DNA from: Acidimicrobiia bacterium
Lineage (GTDB): Bacteria; Actinomycetota; Acidimicrobiia; Spongiisociales; ZC4RG35
Assembly (NCBI GenBank): GCA_026002975.1
Contig: BPGJ01000006.1
Coordinates: 116,429 to 180,428 of the forward strand
Length of the DNA stretch: 64,000 nt
Direction: 5' to 3'
Shown piece by piece: positions 1 through 9,155 of this stretch; the first letter of the stretch is position 1, and every line of letters starts with the position of its first letter. The notes beneath the pieces are model-generated. The model saw only the letters and a list, made by a program, of their open reading frames with translations, ran no database searches and had not been told where the DNA came from. The translations under genes and the position numbers were made by a program.

Positions 1-657
1 GGGGTGGCGGAATTCCTACGAAGATTGGCGGACGTCGGGCTGGGCAGTCTGCCCGGCACCGCGGCGGAGATCCTCGACGACGAGGTCCGTGCCTTCCTCT
101 GCCCTGACAAGATCAGGACCGCCCAGTGGGTGGAGGTGATGCTCCTCGCCCACGAGGTCGGCTTGCGGGCCACTTCCACGATCATGTTCGGACACATCGA
201 CCATCCTCGGGCGTGGGCACGACATCTCGACGTGCTCCGCTGGATCCAGGCGAGGACCGGTGTCTTCACCGAGTTGGTGCCGCTGCCTTTCGTCCACATG
301 GGCGCCCCCATCTTCCTCAGGGGTTCGTCCCGGCCGGGACCGACCTGGGACGAGGTGGTGCTGATCCACGCGGTCGGCCGGATCGCCCTCCACGGACTGG
401 TACCCAACATCCAGGCTTCGTGGGTGAAGCTGGGGCTGGACGGTGCCGCCCGACTCCTGGACGCGGGCTGCAACGACCTGGGCGGGACCCTGATGGGTGA
501 GATAATCACCCGGTCGGCGGGGGCTTCCCACGGTCAGGAGGTGACACCGGCCCGCTTCGAAGAGACCATCCGGGCTGCGGGACGTGAACCGGCCCGGAGG
601 GACACCCTCTACCGGCTGGTGGAGGCCGGATCGGCCGGAGGCGTCTCCACCGGATAG
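1..657 (+). CDS. fbiC: FO synthase subunit 2 / CofH-FbiC C-terminal part (5' truncated by window edge)
   Basis: Protein FLCPDKIRTAQWVEVMLLAHEVGLRATSTIMFGHIDHPRAWARHLDVLRWIQARTG...ELVPLPFVHMGAPIF is typical of CofH radical SAM C-terminal half. Confidence 0.85.
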   Translation, partial: GVAEFLRRLADVGLGSLPGTAAEILDDEVRAFLCPDKIRTAQWVEVMLLAHEVGLRATSTIMFGHIDHPRAWARHLDVLRWIQARTGVFTELVPLPFVHMGAPIFLRGSSRPGPTWDEVVLIHAVGRIALHGLVPNIQASWVKLGLDGAARLLDAGCNDLGGTLMGEIITRSAGASHGQEVTPARFEETIRAAGREPARRDTLYRLVEAGSAGGVSTG

Positions 658-1832
658 CCGGGCTTGCCCGACGCCACCCAGTCTTCGAAGGCCGCTGCGG
701 TCCCGACGTCGTGTCCGGCCCGCTGGGACAGGACGAACCGGTGGTGGAGCACGTCGCAGAACGCCTGTATGGGATCGGCGACGTCTGGCATTTCGGCCAG
801 GCGGGCGACGTAGGGCTCGAAAGCCTCGACCCGCCAGCGAACCGCGGCGACCGCCTTCCCGGTGGGGGTGTCGCCGTCGTGGGTCGCCTGGAAGTAGTAC
901 AGGTCGGTGAGGATCTGACGGGCCTGCTGCTCCAGGGCCTCCACCCCGGTGAGCTCCTTCAGCCGGCTGCTGTGGAAGTTGCGGCCCGCCACCTTGAGTT
1001 TGACCCGCAGCCGGTCCCCGTTTCCCGTCGGGAGCAGATCCACCTCGTCGACGGTGAAGCCGAGCTGGTTGAGACGGGCGATCCGCTCCTCTATCCGGTA
1101 TCTCTCCGAAGTGGCGATGACGTCTTCGCGGGTCAGTTCGTCCCACAGGGTCCGGTATCGGTCGGCGATGTCCTCGCCGAGGTGCAGATCTGCTTCGTCG
1201 AGGTCCCGACCGTGGGCTGCTGCTATGTCGGCCATCCCCCCCGCCACGTTGACGACCATGATCTCGATGTCCTCGGCCCGCTGCCCGTCGGTGAGTCCCT
1301 CCGGGTAGTGACGAGCGGTTTCGGCGTCGACCATGATGGTCTCGATCGCTTCGGCGTCGAACCGGTACAGGACGTTGGAGAGTGAGCAGTCGCCCCAGAA
1401 CACCCCGTTGAGATGGAGCTCCACCAGGAGGTAGGCGAAGGCGTCCAGCATCTGGACCCGTCGTGACCCGAACCCGGGACCCTGGAGCATCTCCCGATAG
1501 GAGAACGAGAACGGCTCGTAGAGGGTGATCAACGCAGCCGACTCTTCGGCTCCGGGATCGGGGCAGCGGTCCTCCACCAGACCCACCGGCCTGACCGCCG
1601 GTCCGTCGAAGGACTCGACGATCCGCAAGACGCCGTAGTCGCGCCTGGCCGCCGCCGTGGGGAGCTCTTTTACGACGTATATGGCCTGCGGGTAGCGGAG
1701 GAACCGGACCTCGTGGCGTGAAATGCCCTTGGGGAGATCGATCATGTGTGGAACCTCCCAGCTGGTCAAGGGGCGGTCCCAGGGGAGGTCGAGGAAGTCG
1801 GGATGGCCCGCGCGTACCGTCAGCTCGGCCAC
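609..1832 (-). CDS. DUF4032 / lipopolysaccharide-kinase-like protein
   Basis: Minus ORF with kinase-like LLVELHLNGVFWGDCSLSNVLYRFDAEAIETIMVDAETA; GTG start at 1832 inferred; C-terminal DUF4032-like. Confidence 0.7.
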   Translation of the reverse strand: MAELTVRAGHPDFLDLPWDRPLTSWEVPHMIDLPKGISRHEVRFLRYPQAIYVVKELPTAAARRDYGVLRIVESFDGPAVRPVGLVEDRCPDPGAEESAALITLYEPFSFSYREMLQGPGFGSRRVQMLDAFAYLLVELHLNGVFWGDCSLSNVLYRFDAEAIETIMVDAETARHYPEGLTDGQRAEDIEIMVVNVAGGMADIAAAHGRDLDEADLHLGEDIADRYRTLWDELTREDVIATSERYRIEERIARLNQLGFTVDEVDLLPTGNGDRLRVKLKVAGRNFHSSRLKELTGVEALEQQARQILTDLYYFQATHDGDTPTGKAVAAVRWRVEAFEPYVARLAEMPDVADPIQAFCDVLHHRFVLSQRAGHDVGTAAAFEDWVASGKPGYPVETPPADPASTSR

Positions 1833-1852
1833 ACCGGGAACGGTACCCGGGT

Positions 1853-2422
1853 TCAGAAGAGCTCGGCCGACCCGAACACGTCGGAGAAGTCCCTGGAGGC
1901 GAGAACCAGAAGCGCCTCCACCACCTCGGGGTCGAATTGGCTGCCCGAGCACGACACGATCTCTGCGATCGCGTAGTCGACGGGCATGGCCGGTTGGTAA
2001 GACCGTTCGCTGGTGATGGCATCGAAGGCGTCGGCGACCAGCACCACCCGGGCGAGCCGCGGGATCTCCTCGCCGGTCAGGCCGTGCGGATAGCCGCCTC
2101 CGTCCCACCGCTCATGGTGATGGAGGATGGTCAGGGCTACCTCTGGGTCGAGATGATCGACCGCCATCGCGTATCCCAACTCGGGGTGCTTCCTGATCTC
2201 GGTGACCTCGTGGCCTGCCAGCGGGCCGGGTTTGGAGAGAATGGCCGGATCGATGTGGATCTTTCCCACGTCGTGGAAGACCCCGGCGGTCGCCAGGTTG
2301 CGGAGCTGGGTCTCGCCCAGACCCAAGACCTCGCCCAGAGCCACCGACAGGCGACCGACCCGGTGGACGTGACCATAGAGGTCCTCCACCGTGTTGCGCA
2401 TCGCCGTCAGGAAACCGTTCAC
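1853..2422 (-). CDS. HD-GYP domain phosphohydrolase
   Basis: FHDVGK and HHHERWDGGGYPHGL motifs. Confidence 0.85.
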   Translation of the reverse strand: MNGFLTAMRNTVEDLYGHVHRVGRLSVALGEVLGLGETQLRNLATAGVFHDVGKIHIDPAILSKPGPLAGHEVTEIRKHPELGYAMAVDHLDPEVALTILHHHERWDGGGYPHGLTGEEIPRLARVVLVADAFDAITSERSYQPAMPVDYAIAEIVSCSGSQFDPEVVEALLVLASRDFSDVFGSAELF

Positions 2423-2566
2423 ACGATCCTCCCGTCCAGGGGGTTGGTCAGGGCTATTTGCACCGGGCTCATGATGGCGTATACGTTGGATCGAATCGAT
2501 GGGCTGATCGACCCAATTTCGCGAACCAGCATTCTCGTCTTCGCACGACGCCGATCAGCGGATCTT

Positions 2567-3376
2567 TCACTTTCCGCGGCGCTTCCGCTCCTCCCAGGCG
2601 GCGACGTAACGCTCGACCGCCTCGACATGGGCCGGTTCGTGGTGGGCTATGGCTTGGAACGCGGCCGACAGGTCGAGGAACTCGTCGAGATCCATGGTCC
2701 TCGCATGGCGAAGGAGCCGTTTGGCCAGCCTCACCGAATGGGCGGGTTTGGCTGCTATGACGCCCGCCAGCTCGTCGACCCGGGACTCGAGGGCTTCGGG
2801 TTCGACCACCTCCAAGAGGATGCCGGCCTCCAACGCCTCGTACGCGTCGAGGCTCCTTCCTGTGAAGGCCAGTTCGGCGGCCCGCTGCCACCCGACTACC
2901 CGAGGCAGCAGCCAGGCGCCTCCGTCACCGGGAACTATCCCCAGATCGACGAAGGTGTGGGCGAACCGGGCCGACGTCGAGCCGATCCGGAGGTCACAGC
3001 CCAGCACGAGATCGAACCCGGCACCCACCGCGGGACCGGGGACCGATGCCAGCGTCACCAGGTCGGTGCCGAGCAGTGAGGCGGTGAGGCGCTGTATCGA
3101 TCGGCGGTAACCCTCGGCGATCCGATCGGGAGTTCCGGCGAAGAGACCCGCCCGATCGCGCATGTCCTTGACGTTGCCGCCCGCCGAGAACGCAGGGCCT
3201 TCTGCTCCGATCACCAGCACCCTGACCTCGGGATCGTCCTCCGCCTCGGTGATGGCGAGCAGGATCTCTTGGATCATCTCCGGCCCGGTCAGGGCGTTGC
3301 GGATGTCCGGCCGAGCCAGGGTGAGGGTGGCTCGCCCCCGTTCGATGACGAACCGAGTCTCGGTCCGCCCGGTCAC
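2567..3376 (-). CDS. enoyl-CoA hydratase/isomerase family protein
   Basis: Crotonase fold motifs EGPAFSAGGNVKDM, GPAVGAGFDLVLGCDLRI. Confidence 0.85.
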   Translation of the reverse strand: MTGRTETRFVIERGRATLTLARPDIRNALTGPEMIQEILLAITEAEDDPEVRVLVIGAEGPAFSAGGNVKDMRDRAGLFAGTPDRIAEGYRRSIQRLTASLLGTDLVTLASVPGPAVGAGFDLVLGCDLRIGSTSARFAHTFVDLGIVPGDGGAWLLPRVVGWQRAAELAFTGRSLDAYEALEAGILLEVVEPEALESRVDELAGVIAAKPAHSVRLAKRLLRHARTMDLDEFLDLSAAFQAIAHHEPAHVEAVERYVAAWEERKRRGK

Positions 3377-4158
3377 AGGAGACCTGCCTCGGCGGCGGCT
3401 GCCACCAGTAACCGTGCCCGACCTGGGTCGACCGGGGCATCCACCCGACCGTCGTGTTTCAACCAGGTGCCGACGATGACCGAGTCGGCGAGACCCGAGA
3501 AGGCCGACAGGTTCTCCGGGCTGATTCCGGAGCCCACCACCAGTGGCGCGTCGGGGCAGACGGTTCGCACGGTGCGGAGGGCTTCGGGAGTGACCGGGCG
3601 CCCGGTCGCGTCGCCCGAAACCACGAGTGCGTCGGCTCCCCCTCGGGTCCAGGTGTCGGCGGCGGCCTGTTCCAGGGTGAGTCCGGGGGGAGGAACGGCG
3701 TGTTTCACGTGCACGTCGGCGAGGATGCCGACCCGGGCGCCCAGGCGGGCTCGGGCGCGGAGAACTTCGTGGGCCGATCCTTGGATGATGCCCTGGTCGG
3801 TGAACATGACCCCGGTGAGCACGTTCACCCGGACGAAGGCGGCTCCGACCGCCACCGCGACTCCGAGGGCCGCCTCGGCGTCGTTCCGGAGCACGTTGAT
3901 TCCGAGCTCGACCCCGGTCCGGTTCCGGATCTCCACGGCCACGGCGGTCATCGCCGCCACCGTCACCGGCGGCACCCGGTCCGGGTAGTAGGGGGAGTCG
4001 CCGAAGTTCTCCACCAGCACGGCGGGAAACCCCGCCTCGGCGAGAATCTCCGCGTCCCGAACGGCTCCCGACACCACCTGTTCGAAGCTGCCCCCGAAGC
4101 GAGGAGATCCGGGTAGGGGACCGAGGTGGACCATGCCGATGAGACCTGGTGGCCTCAC
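3373..4158 (-). CDS. BtpA/SgcQ family protein
   Basis: IGMVHLGPLPGSPRF...AVLVENFGDSPYYPDRVPPVTVAAM is the BtpA signature; overlaps upstream start by 4 nt. Confidence 0.85.
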   Translation of the reverse strand: MRPPGLIGMVHLGPLPGSPRFGGSFEQVVSGAVRDAEILAEAGFPAVLVENFGDSPYYPDRVPPVTVAAMTAVAVEIRNRTGVELGINVLRNDAEAALGVAVAVGAAFVRVNVLTGVMFTDQGIIQGSAHEVLRARARLGARVGILADVHVKHAVPPPGLTLEQAAADTWTRGGADALVVSGDATGRPVTPEALRTVRTVCPDAPLVVGSGISPENLSAFSGLADSVIVGTWLKHDGRVDAPVDPGRARLLVAAAAEAGLL

Positions 4159-4165
4159 CGCTGCG

Positions 4166-4897
4166 TCACAGATATGCCTTGGCGACTTTGACGGCTACCT
4201 GAGCCGCTTCGCCCGTCACCTTGAGCCGGGTCTGCTCGAAAGTCCTCCGCCGTACCACGAGCCTCGCCCAGTCGCCGGCCGAACCCTTGATCAGATTCTC
4301 GGCGTCTTCGGGGCCATACACCCATTTGGTGTACCCGGGTCCGATCACCTCCACCCGGACCGGGGTGTAGTCCTCGCCGGCCGCCTTGAACGCGTAGGGC
4401 AACGTCTTCCACCCCAACCAGCAGACGTGGCGGATCCGGGGGGTGTCCTCCACCTCGGCTTCCATGGCTGCGTAGATGTCGAGGCCGTGGGCCCAGGTCT
4501 CCATCAGGCGGCTGGTTGCGAGGGTCTTGGCGCTGATCGAGCCGCCGATCCATTCGACCCGTTCCCCCTGGTCCATGTGAGAGAGAGGTTCGACGACTTT
4601 GGCTCTCCCCGCGCGCCACCATTCGATCACATCCTGGGGACGCATCTTCCGTCCCTTCAGCACGGCTTCCTGGCGGAGTTCGTCCAGGTTCGTGGCCGAT
4701 TCCCAGCGGGACAGGTCGGCGGTGCCGGCGATCACCTTGGCGGTGAATTCCTCCGAGTCGGCCAGATGGCTTATCTGGTCGCGGATCGTCCAGCCCTTGG
4801 CCGGGGTCGGCCGGTCCCAGTCCTTGAGCGATATCCGTTGGAGAAACTGGTCGAGGAACTGTTGCTCGGCTACCAGGTCGGAGAGGATGTCACGCAC
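4166..4897 (-). CDS. TIGR03084-like / mycothiol-dependent maleylpyruvate isomerase N-terminal (DinB-like) domain protein
   Basis: MRDILSDLVAEQQFLDQFLQRISLKDWDRPTPAKGWTIRDQISHLADSE. Confidence 0.75.
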   Translation of the reverse strand: MRDILSDLVAEQQFLDQFLQRISLKDWDRPTPAKGWTIRDQISHLADSEEFTAKVIAGTADLSRWESATNLDELRQEAVLKGRKMRPQDVIEWWRAGRAKVVEPLSHMDQGERVEWIGGSISAKTLATSRLMETWAHGLDIYAAMEAEVEDTPRIRHVCWLGWKTLPYAFKAAGEDYTPVRVEVIGPGYTKWVYGPEDAENLIKGSAGDWARLVVRRRTFEQTRLKVTGEAAQVAVKVAKAYL

Positions 4898-4940
4898 GTT
4901 CCGTCATTCTAGCGATGGGACGTTCCCGTCACCGAAGGGA

Positions 4941-6026
4941 TCACCACTCTCGGTCGGCTTGCTCCTCGTCGAAGGGAGCGGGAGGCCGGACCTGGGCGGG
5001 GGTCGCCACGAGATCGTTCAGGCGGTCGATCAGGCGTCTCAGCCGACCAAAACTTCGCCTGTCGAACACGAACGCGACCCGGTGGCTGTCGAGTGAATCA
5101 CCGTCCTCCAACTCGGCGGGGGTCGGGTCGATCACCTCGATCCGGCCCGACACGACGATGTCGGCGAAATCACGGTTCAACTCGTTGAGGAGCTCGGGCC
5201 CCGGCGCCTCCTTGACCCGGAGCACCAGCACCCCGTCCACGTACCTCTGCGACTGGTAGTTGGCGTAGAAATGAAGGATCCTCTCCATCGCCTCCTCGGC
5301 GCTCTCCACCAGGTCGAACAGGTCCAGATCGAAGGGGCTGACGAGTCCCCGCGACCTGAGCACTCCCTCGAGGAAGTCGAGCATCGGTTCCCAGAATCCG
5401 GTGCCTGGAGCCTGCATCAGGACGATGGGGTGCAGGTCGCTCTTCCCGGTCTGCACCAGGGTGAGCAGCTCGAAGGTTTCGTCGAGGGTCCCGAAACCGC
5501 CCGGGAACAGGGCGAAGGCGTGGGATTCCTTCACGAAGCCCAACTTGCGGGTGAAGAAATACTTGAAGTTGACCGTGCGGTGAGGCGCGACGTAGGGGTT
5601 GGGTTCGCTCTCGAAGGGGAGTCGAATGTTCACCCCATACGACCGATCGGGTCCGGCACCCTTGTTACCGGCCTCCATGATTCCGGGTCCGGCCCCGGTG
5701 ATCACCCCCCAACCCCGATCTGCCATCAGCTTGGCGAAGTGCTCGGCGAGCCGATAGTTGGGGTCGTCGTCCGAGAGACGGGCAGACCCGAAGATGGTCA
5801 CCTTGGGTTCCTCGTGGCGGCTGAAGACCAGAGTGGAGTACCGCATCTCCTTGAGTGCGGTGTTCACCAACTTCAGATCGCCTCTCGAAGCCCTGTCCCG
5901 GTGTAGCTTCAACGCGGTGGTGATCATCTCGGCGATCAGGTCGGGATGCCCGCCGTCGGCCGCCCGGGCGACGAGATCACGGACCGCCGCGTCGAGTTCG
6001 GGATTTCCCAGGTCGTAGGACCGCAT
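4941..6026 (-). CDS. LOG family (TIGR00730 Rossmann fold) protein
   Basis: VITGAGPGIMEAGNKGA and FPGGFGTLDETFELLTLVQTGK; start at MRSYDLG (6026). Confidence 0.85.
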   Translation of the reverse strand: MRSYDLGNPELDAAVRDLVARAADGGHPDLIAEMITTALKLHRDRASRGDLKLVNTALKEMRYSTLVFSRHEEPKVTIFGSARLSDDDPNYRLAEHFAKLMADRGWGVITGAGPGIMEAGNKGAGPDRSYGVNIRLPFESEPNPYVAPHRTVNFKYFFTRKLGFVKESHAFALFPGGFGTLDETFELLTLVQTGKSDLHPIVLMQAPGTGFWEPMLDFLEGVLRSRGLVSPFDLDLFDLVESAEEAMERILHFYANYQSQRYVDGVLVLRVKEAPGPELLNELNRDFADIVVSGRIEVIDPTPAELEDGDSLDSHRVAFVFDRRSFGRLRRLIDRLNDLVATPAQVRPPAPFDEEQADREW

Positions 6027-6048
6027 CGCCCTCCAAGCTAGCCGTGGG

Positions 6049-7044
6049 TCAGCGTTCGAAGGGCGGGGGCGCGGGACCGCGCCGCACCACCGCACTCCAC
6101 ACCGTCTCGTAGTGGTCCCGGTCGTAGGGGTCGATGTGGGGCAGGACGAACTCCTCCCAGGCTCGGCGGAGAGGGTCGTCGTCCTCGGCGTAGATCCGGA
6201 GTCCGGTCGGGATCCTGTCGAGCACCGCACGCAGGCTGAGGGGTGTCTCCACCCTGGTGGTGGTGTCCCGGGACCGGAAACTCTCGTTGACCTCCACTGC
6301 CAGGCGGGCGATCGCCTCCACGTATGGGGCCTTCAGATCCCGATACCGGATTCGTAGCATCTCCTCGATCCGGTCGGCGGGAGGGAAGTCCTTTTCCCAG
6401 ATCACCCAGCGGTCGGCGAAAGCCTTGTTGAGGGTTTGGGTCCCCGCGTAGTCCCTCAGGTCGGTGGGGTTCATGGTCCCGAAGATCCGCACGTCGGATC
6501 GGAGCCTCACCGTCTCCCCGGTGGGCAGGTCGAGAGCCGCGTAGCGGTCCAGCAGCCCATGCAACGCGAACAGCGTCTCGGCGCCGGCCGCGTTCAGCTC
6601 GGACAGGTTGATCAGGGCCGGTCCCCGCAGGGCCCGGGTGATGTCTCCGTCCTCCCAACGGCTCTCGGTTCCCCCTTTCCCGTCGCCATGGAGCTTGGTG
6701 GATCCGATCAGGGTGACGTCCCGCACCTCGCCGGTCAGGGGGATCCGGTAGTACGGAAGGCCGAGGCGCGCCGCGAACTGCTCGATGTCGTGGTCCTTGC
6801 CGGTGCCCATGTGGCCCCTCACCGCGACGTGGAGCGGCACGAACCCGGACGGAGCCTCCCGTCTCACCTTCTCGAGCTGCGCGAACCGGTACAGCATCCC
6901 CAGGTCGACGTAGTGGGGATCCGCCTCGGGGATCTTCCCGACCCTCTGCTCGTAGTCGGGCAGGTCGGACGGCACCTCGAACCGTTCGAGTTCGATCGGC
7001 TTCCCGCTCCCAGTCGGATCTTCGAAAACCACCACGTCAGGCAT
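6049..7044 (-). CDS. MoxR/CbbQ-like AAA+ ATPase
   Basis: GHMGTGKDHDIEQFAARLGLPYYRIPL...DGDITRALRGPALINLSELNAAGAETLFALHGLLD...FGTMNP. Confidence 0.8.
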   Translation of the reverse strand: MPDVVVFEDPTGSGKPIELERFEVPSDLPDYEQRVGKIPEADPHYVDLGMLYRFAQLEKVRREAPSGFVPLHVAVRGHMGTGKDHDIEQFAARLGLPYYRIPLTGEVRDVTLIGSTKLHGDGKGGTESRWEDGDITRALRGPALINLSELNAAGAETLFALHGLLDRYAALDLPTGETVRLRSDVRIFGTMNPTDLRDYAGTQTLNKAFADRWVIWEKDFPPADRIEEMLRIRYRDLKAPYVEAIARLAVEVNESFRSRDTTTRVETPLSLRAVLDRIPTGLRIYAEDDDPLRRAWEEFVLPHIDPYDRDHYETVWSAVVRRGPAPPPFER

Positions 7045-9100
7045 CCAGGGTCTCCTTCCCGGGTGTCGTCGTCGGTCGCAGCCACCAGGCGTCCATCCCC
7101 CAGAGGGCGAGACTCCGCCGCAGGGCCCTCCTCACCCCTTCCAGTATGGAGCGGGTGAGTTCGTCGGGACGGTCGACCACTTGGCTGCGGGCGTACGCGG
7201 AGGTAACCGTATCGTCTCCGATGCCGATACCCAGAACCGTGGTCCCGGTTCGTTCGATCGCGTCGACCGTTCGAGCCAGGGTGTTCACCGACCCTCGGGT
7301 CATCCCGTCGGCCAGCACCACCAGGACCCGCACCTGGGTTCCCAGTCGGCTCATGCGTTCGGCGGCGAAGCTCACGTTCAGCTCGTCGACGTTGGAGGCC
7401 TTCTCGAACATCGACACCGGTGGGGCACGGTGGGGATCCCGGCGGGCGGCCGCCGCGGCCCTCGACGGTTCGGCCGCGGTCCAGAACATCCCCGCAAACA
7501 CGTCTTCGGCGTCTCGCCAACGACGATCGAACGGCTTGACCAGATAGTGGTTCACGGTGGAGGCGAGCCGGTCGGCGGCTGCACCCTGGGTCTGGCGTAG
7601 GCCGGCCGTCGCCTGGCTCTTCGAACGGGTGTAGCTCCATTCGGTGTCGTCGGGACGTGCGGCGAAGGACCGGTTGAACAGGGCGACTTCGAAGTCGATC
7701 TGGAGTTCGTCACACAGAGCTGCGAGCGTCCAGGCCCCGAGCAGAGCAGCCGACATCCCCCAAGAAGAGGTGCCGTGGCGGGCGGGCCGAGGCTGGAGCA
7801 TCGACGCCGACCCGTCCACCAGGAGGCTCACCGCGTATCGCCTCCGGGTGCGGGCCGCCCGCCGCTCGTACATCCGGGTGTACAGACCGGCTCCGATGAA
7901 CAGGGGGGCGTGGGGTGAAACGTCCCCCTGGTCGTACCCGGATCGAAGGCCACGCCGCTGATTGGCGGCGAACAGCGGATACAACTCACCGGAGACCCTC
8001 CGCTGGCTCACCTCCCATCGCTGAGCCACCGCGGCGAGGGCCCGACGTCCGTCCCCGGCGAACCGTGAGAAAGCCGACGGAGCCGGAACCACGATGAGTT
8101 TCCCGGACTGCCCGGTAGGCAGATACACGGTGGGGGCGGTGGACACCCGCAGGATCTGATCGGTGGAAGGGTCGGCTCCGAGGGTCGTGTCCGCATTCCG
8201 CTCACCCGGCCCCGGCCGACGGTCTTCGCTTCGCCTGACCTCCCGGTAGGAAGAGGCGTCTCTTACCACCGGACTGATCAACCTCACCCTGTCGACCGCG
8301 TCCGAGAGCTCGGCCGCCACCTGCTCCTCTCCGGGTCGGGTGTCGAGCCGAACGTCGTCGAGGAGCCCGTGACGGCGAGCCACCTCCAGCAACCCCAGCG
8401 CGTAGCCCGCCACCTGCCAGGGATCGTCGGTCGCCGCCGCCCTTAGCAGCAGGTCCTGGCCGTCGGTCAGGGCGGCGTTGGCTCGACGCTCGAGGCGTGC
8501 CTCCAGGTCGGCGCGGGAGGCGTGGGCTCCAACCACCAGGAAGCAGGCGAGGGTGAACTGGGCCAGCGGTGACGACCGTCGCAGCGCCCCCGGGTAGGCC
8601 GCCCGATAGATGTCGGACAGGACCGACCTGGCACCCGGATAGACGGACAGGTTTCGCAGCTCCTGGCGAGCGTCCTCGATGGCGAAGAACAGGGTCTCGG
8701 CGACGGGTCCGCCCGCCCGGTGCAAGGCGTCGAGAAGGTCGATGGGCTCGGGGGGCACCTCGTCGAGGGCCGGCCAGTCGGCGGGGTAGATGCGCTTCTC
8801 GTCGAGACGGGTGGCCAGCAGGTGCACCACCTCGTGCAGCGCGGAGGCGAGGGCCACTTCTTCCGGGGTTACCGGGGCGTCGCGTTCGTATGCGGCCCGG
8901 AAGAGCCGAGGGTCGCAAACCACCTCGTCGGGACCCACTGCGGGTTCGGAGCCGAGTCGCACCGTGAGCCGGTCGTTGCCCGACAGCGAGCGGGCGAAAC
9001 GGGTCACGGCGGGCGCCACCCGCTGGTACCGGGCCACGACGTGCTCGATCGCCCCGTCTCCGGGCCCGAGCAGCGTTCCCAACATGGTGCGGCCAGACAT
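7037..9100 (-). CDS. VWA domain (CobT/CbbO-like) protein with N-terminal HExxH motif
   Basis: MIDAS LLVDGSASML; HEVVHLLATRLDEKR; FFAIEDARQELRN; overlaps the ATPase gene by 8 nt; start approximate. Confidence 0.75.
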   Translation of the reverse strand: MSGRTMLGTLLGPGDGAIEHVVARYQRVAPAVTRFARSLSGNDRLTVRLGSEPAVGPDEVVCDPRLFRAAYERDAPVTPEEVALASALHEVVHLLATRLDEKRIYPADWPALDEVPPEPIDLLDALHRAGGPVAETLFFAIEDARQELRNLSVYPGARSVLSDIYRAAYPGALRRSSPLAQFTLACFLVVGAHASRADLEARLERRANAALTDGQDLLLRAAATDDPWQVAGYALGLLEVARRHGLLDDVRLDTRPGEEQVAAELSDAVDRVRLISPVVRDASSYREVRRSEDRRPGPGERNADTTLGADPSTDQILRVSTAPTVYLPTGQSGKLIVVPAPSAFSRFAGDGRRALAAVAQRWEVSQRRVSGELYPLFAANQRRGLRSGYDQGDVSPHAPLFIGAGLYTRMYERRAARTRRRYAVSLLVDGSASMLQPRPARHGTSSWGMSAALLGAWTLAALCDELQIDFEVALFNRSFAARPDDTEWSYTRSKSQATAGLRQTQGAAADRLASTVNHYLVKPFDRRWRDAEDVFAGMFWTAAEPSRAAAAARRDPHRAPPVSMFEKASNVDELNVSFAAERMSRLGTQVRVLVVLADGMTRGSVNTLARTVDAIERTGTTVLGIGIGDDTVTSAYARSQVVDRPDELTRSILEGVRRALRRSLALWGMDAWWLRPTTTPGKETLDA

Positions 9101-9155
9101 GACCTCCCATTCTCCCAGAACCCGGGATTCATCTACGGGTCGTACCATCGTGTCG

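Noticed and set aside
16-2022. 668-aa minus-strand ORF
   Set aside because: Arg/Pro/Gly-rich shadow frame over the CofH, DUF4032 and HD-GYP genes; typical high-GC spurious ORF.
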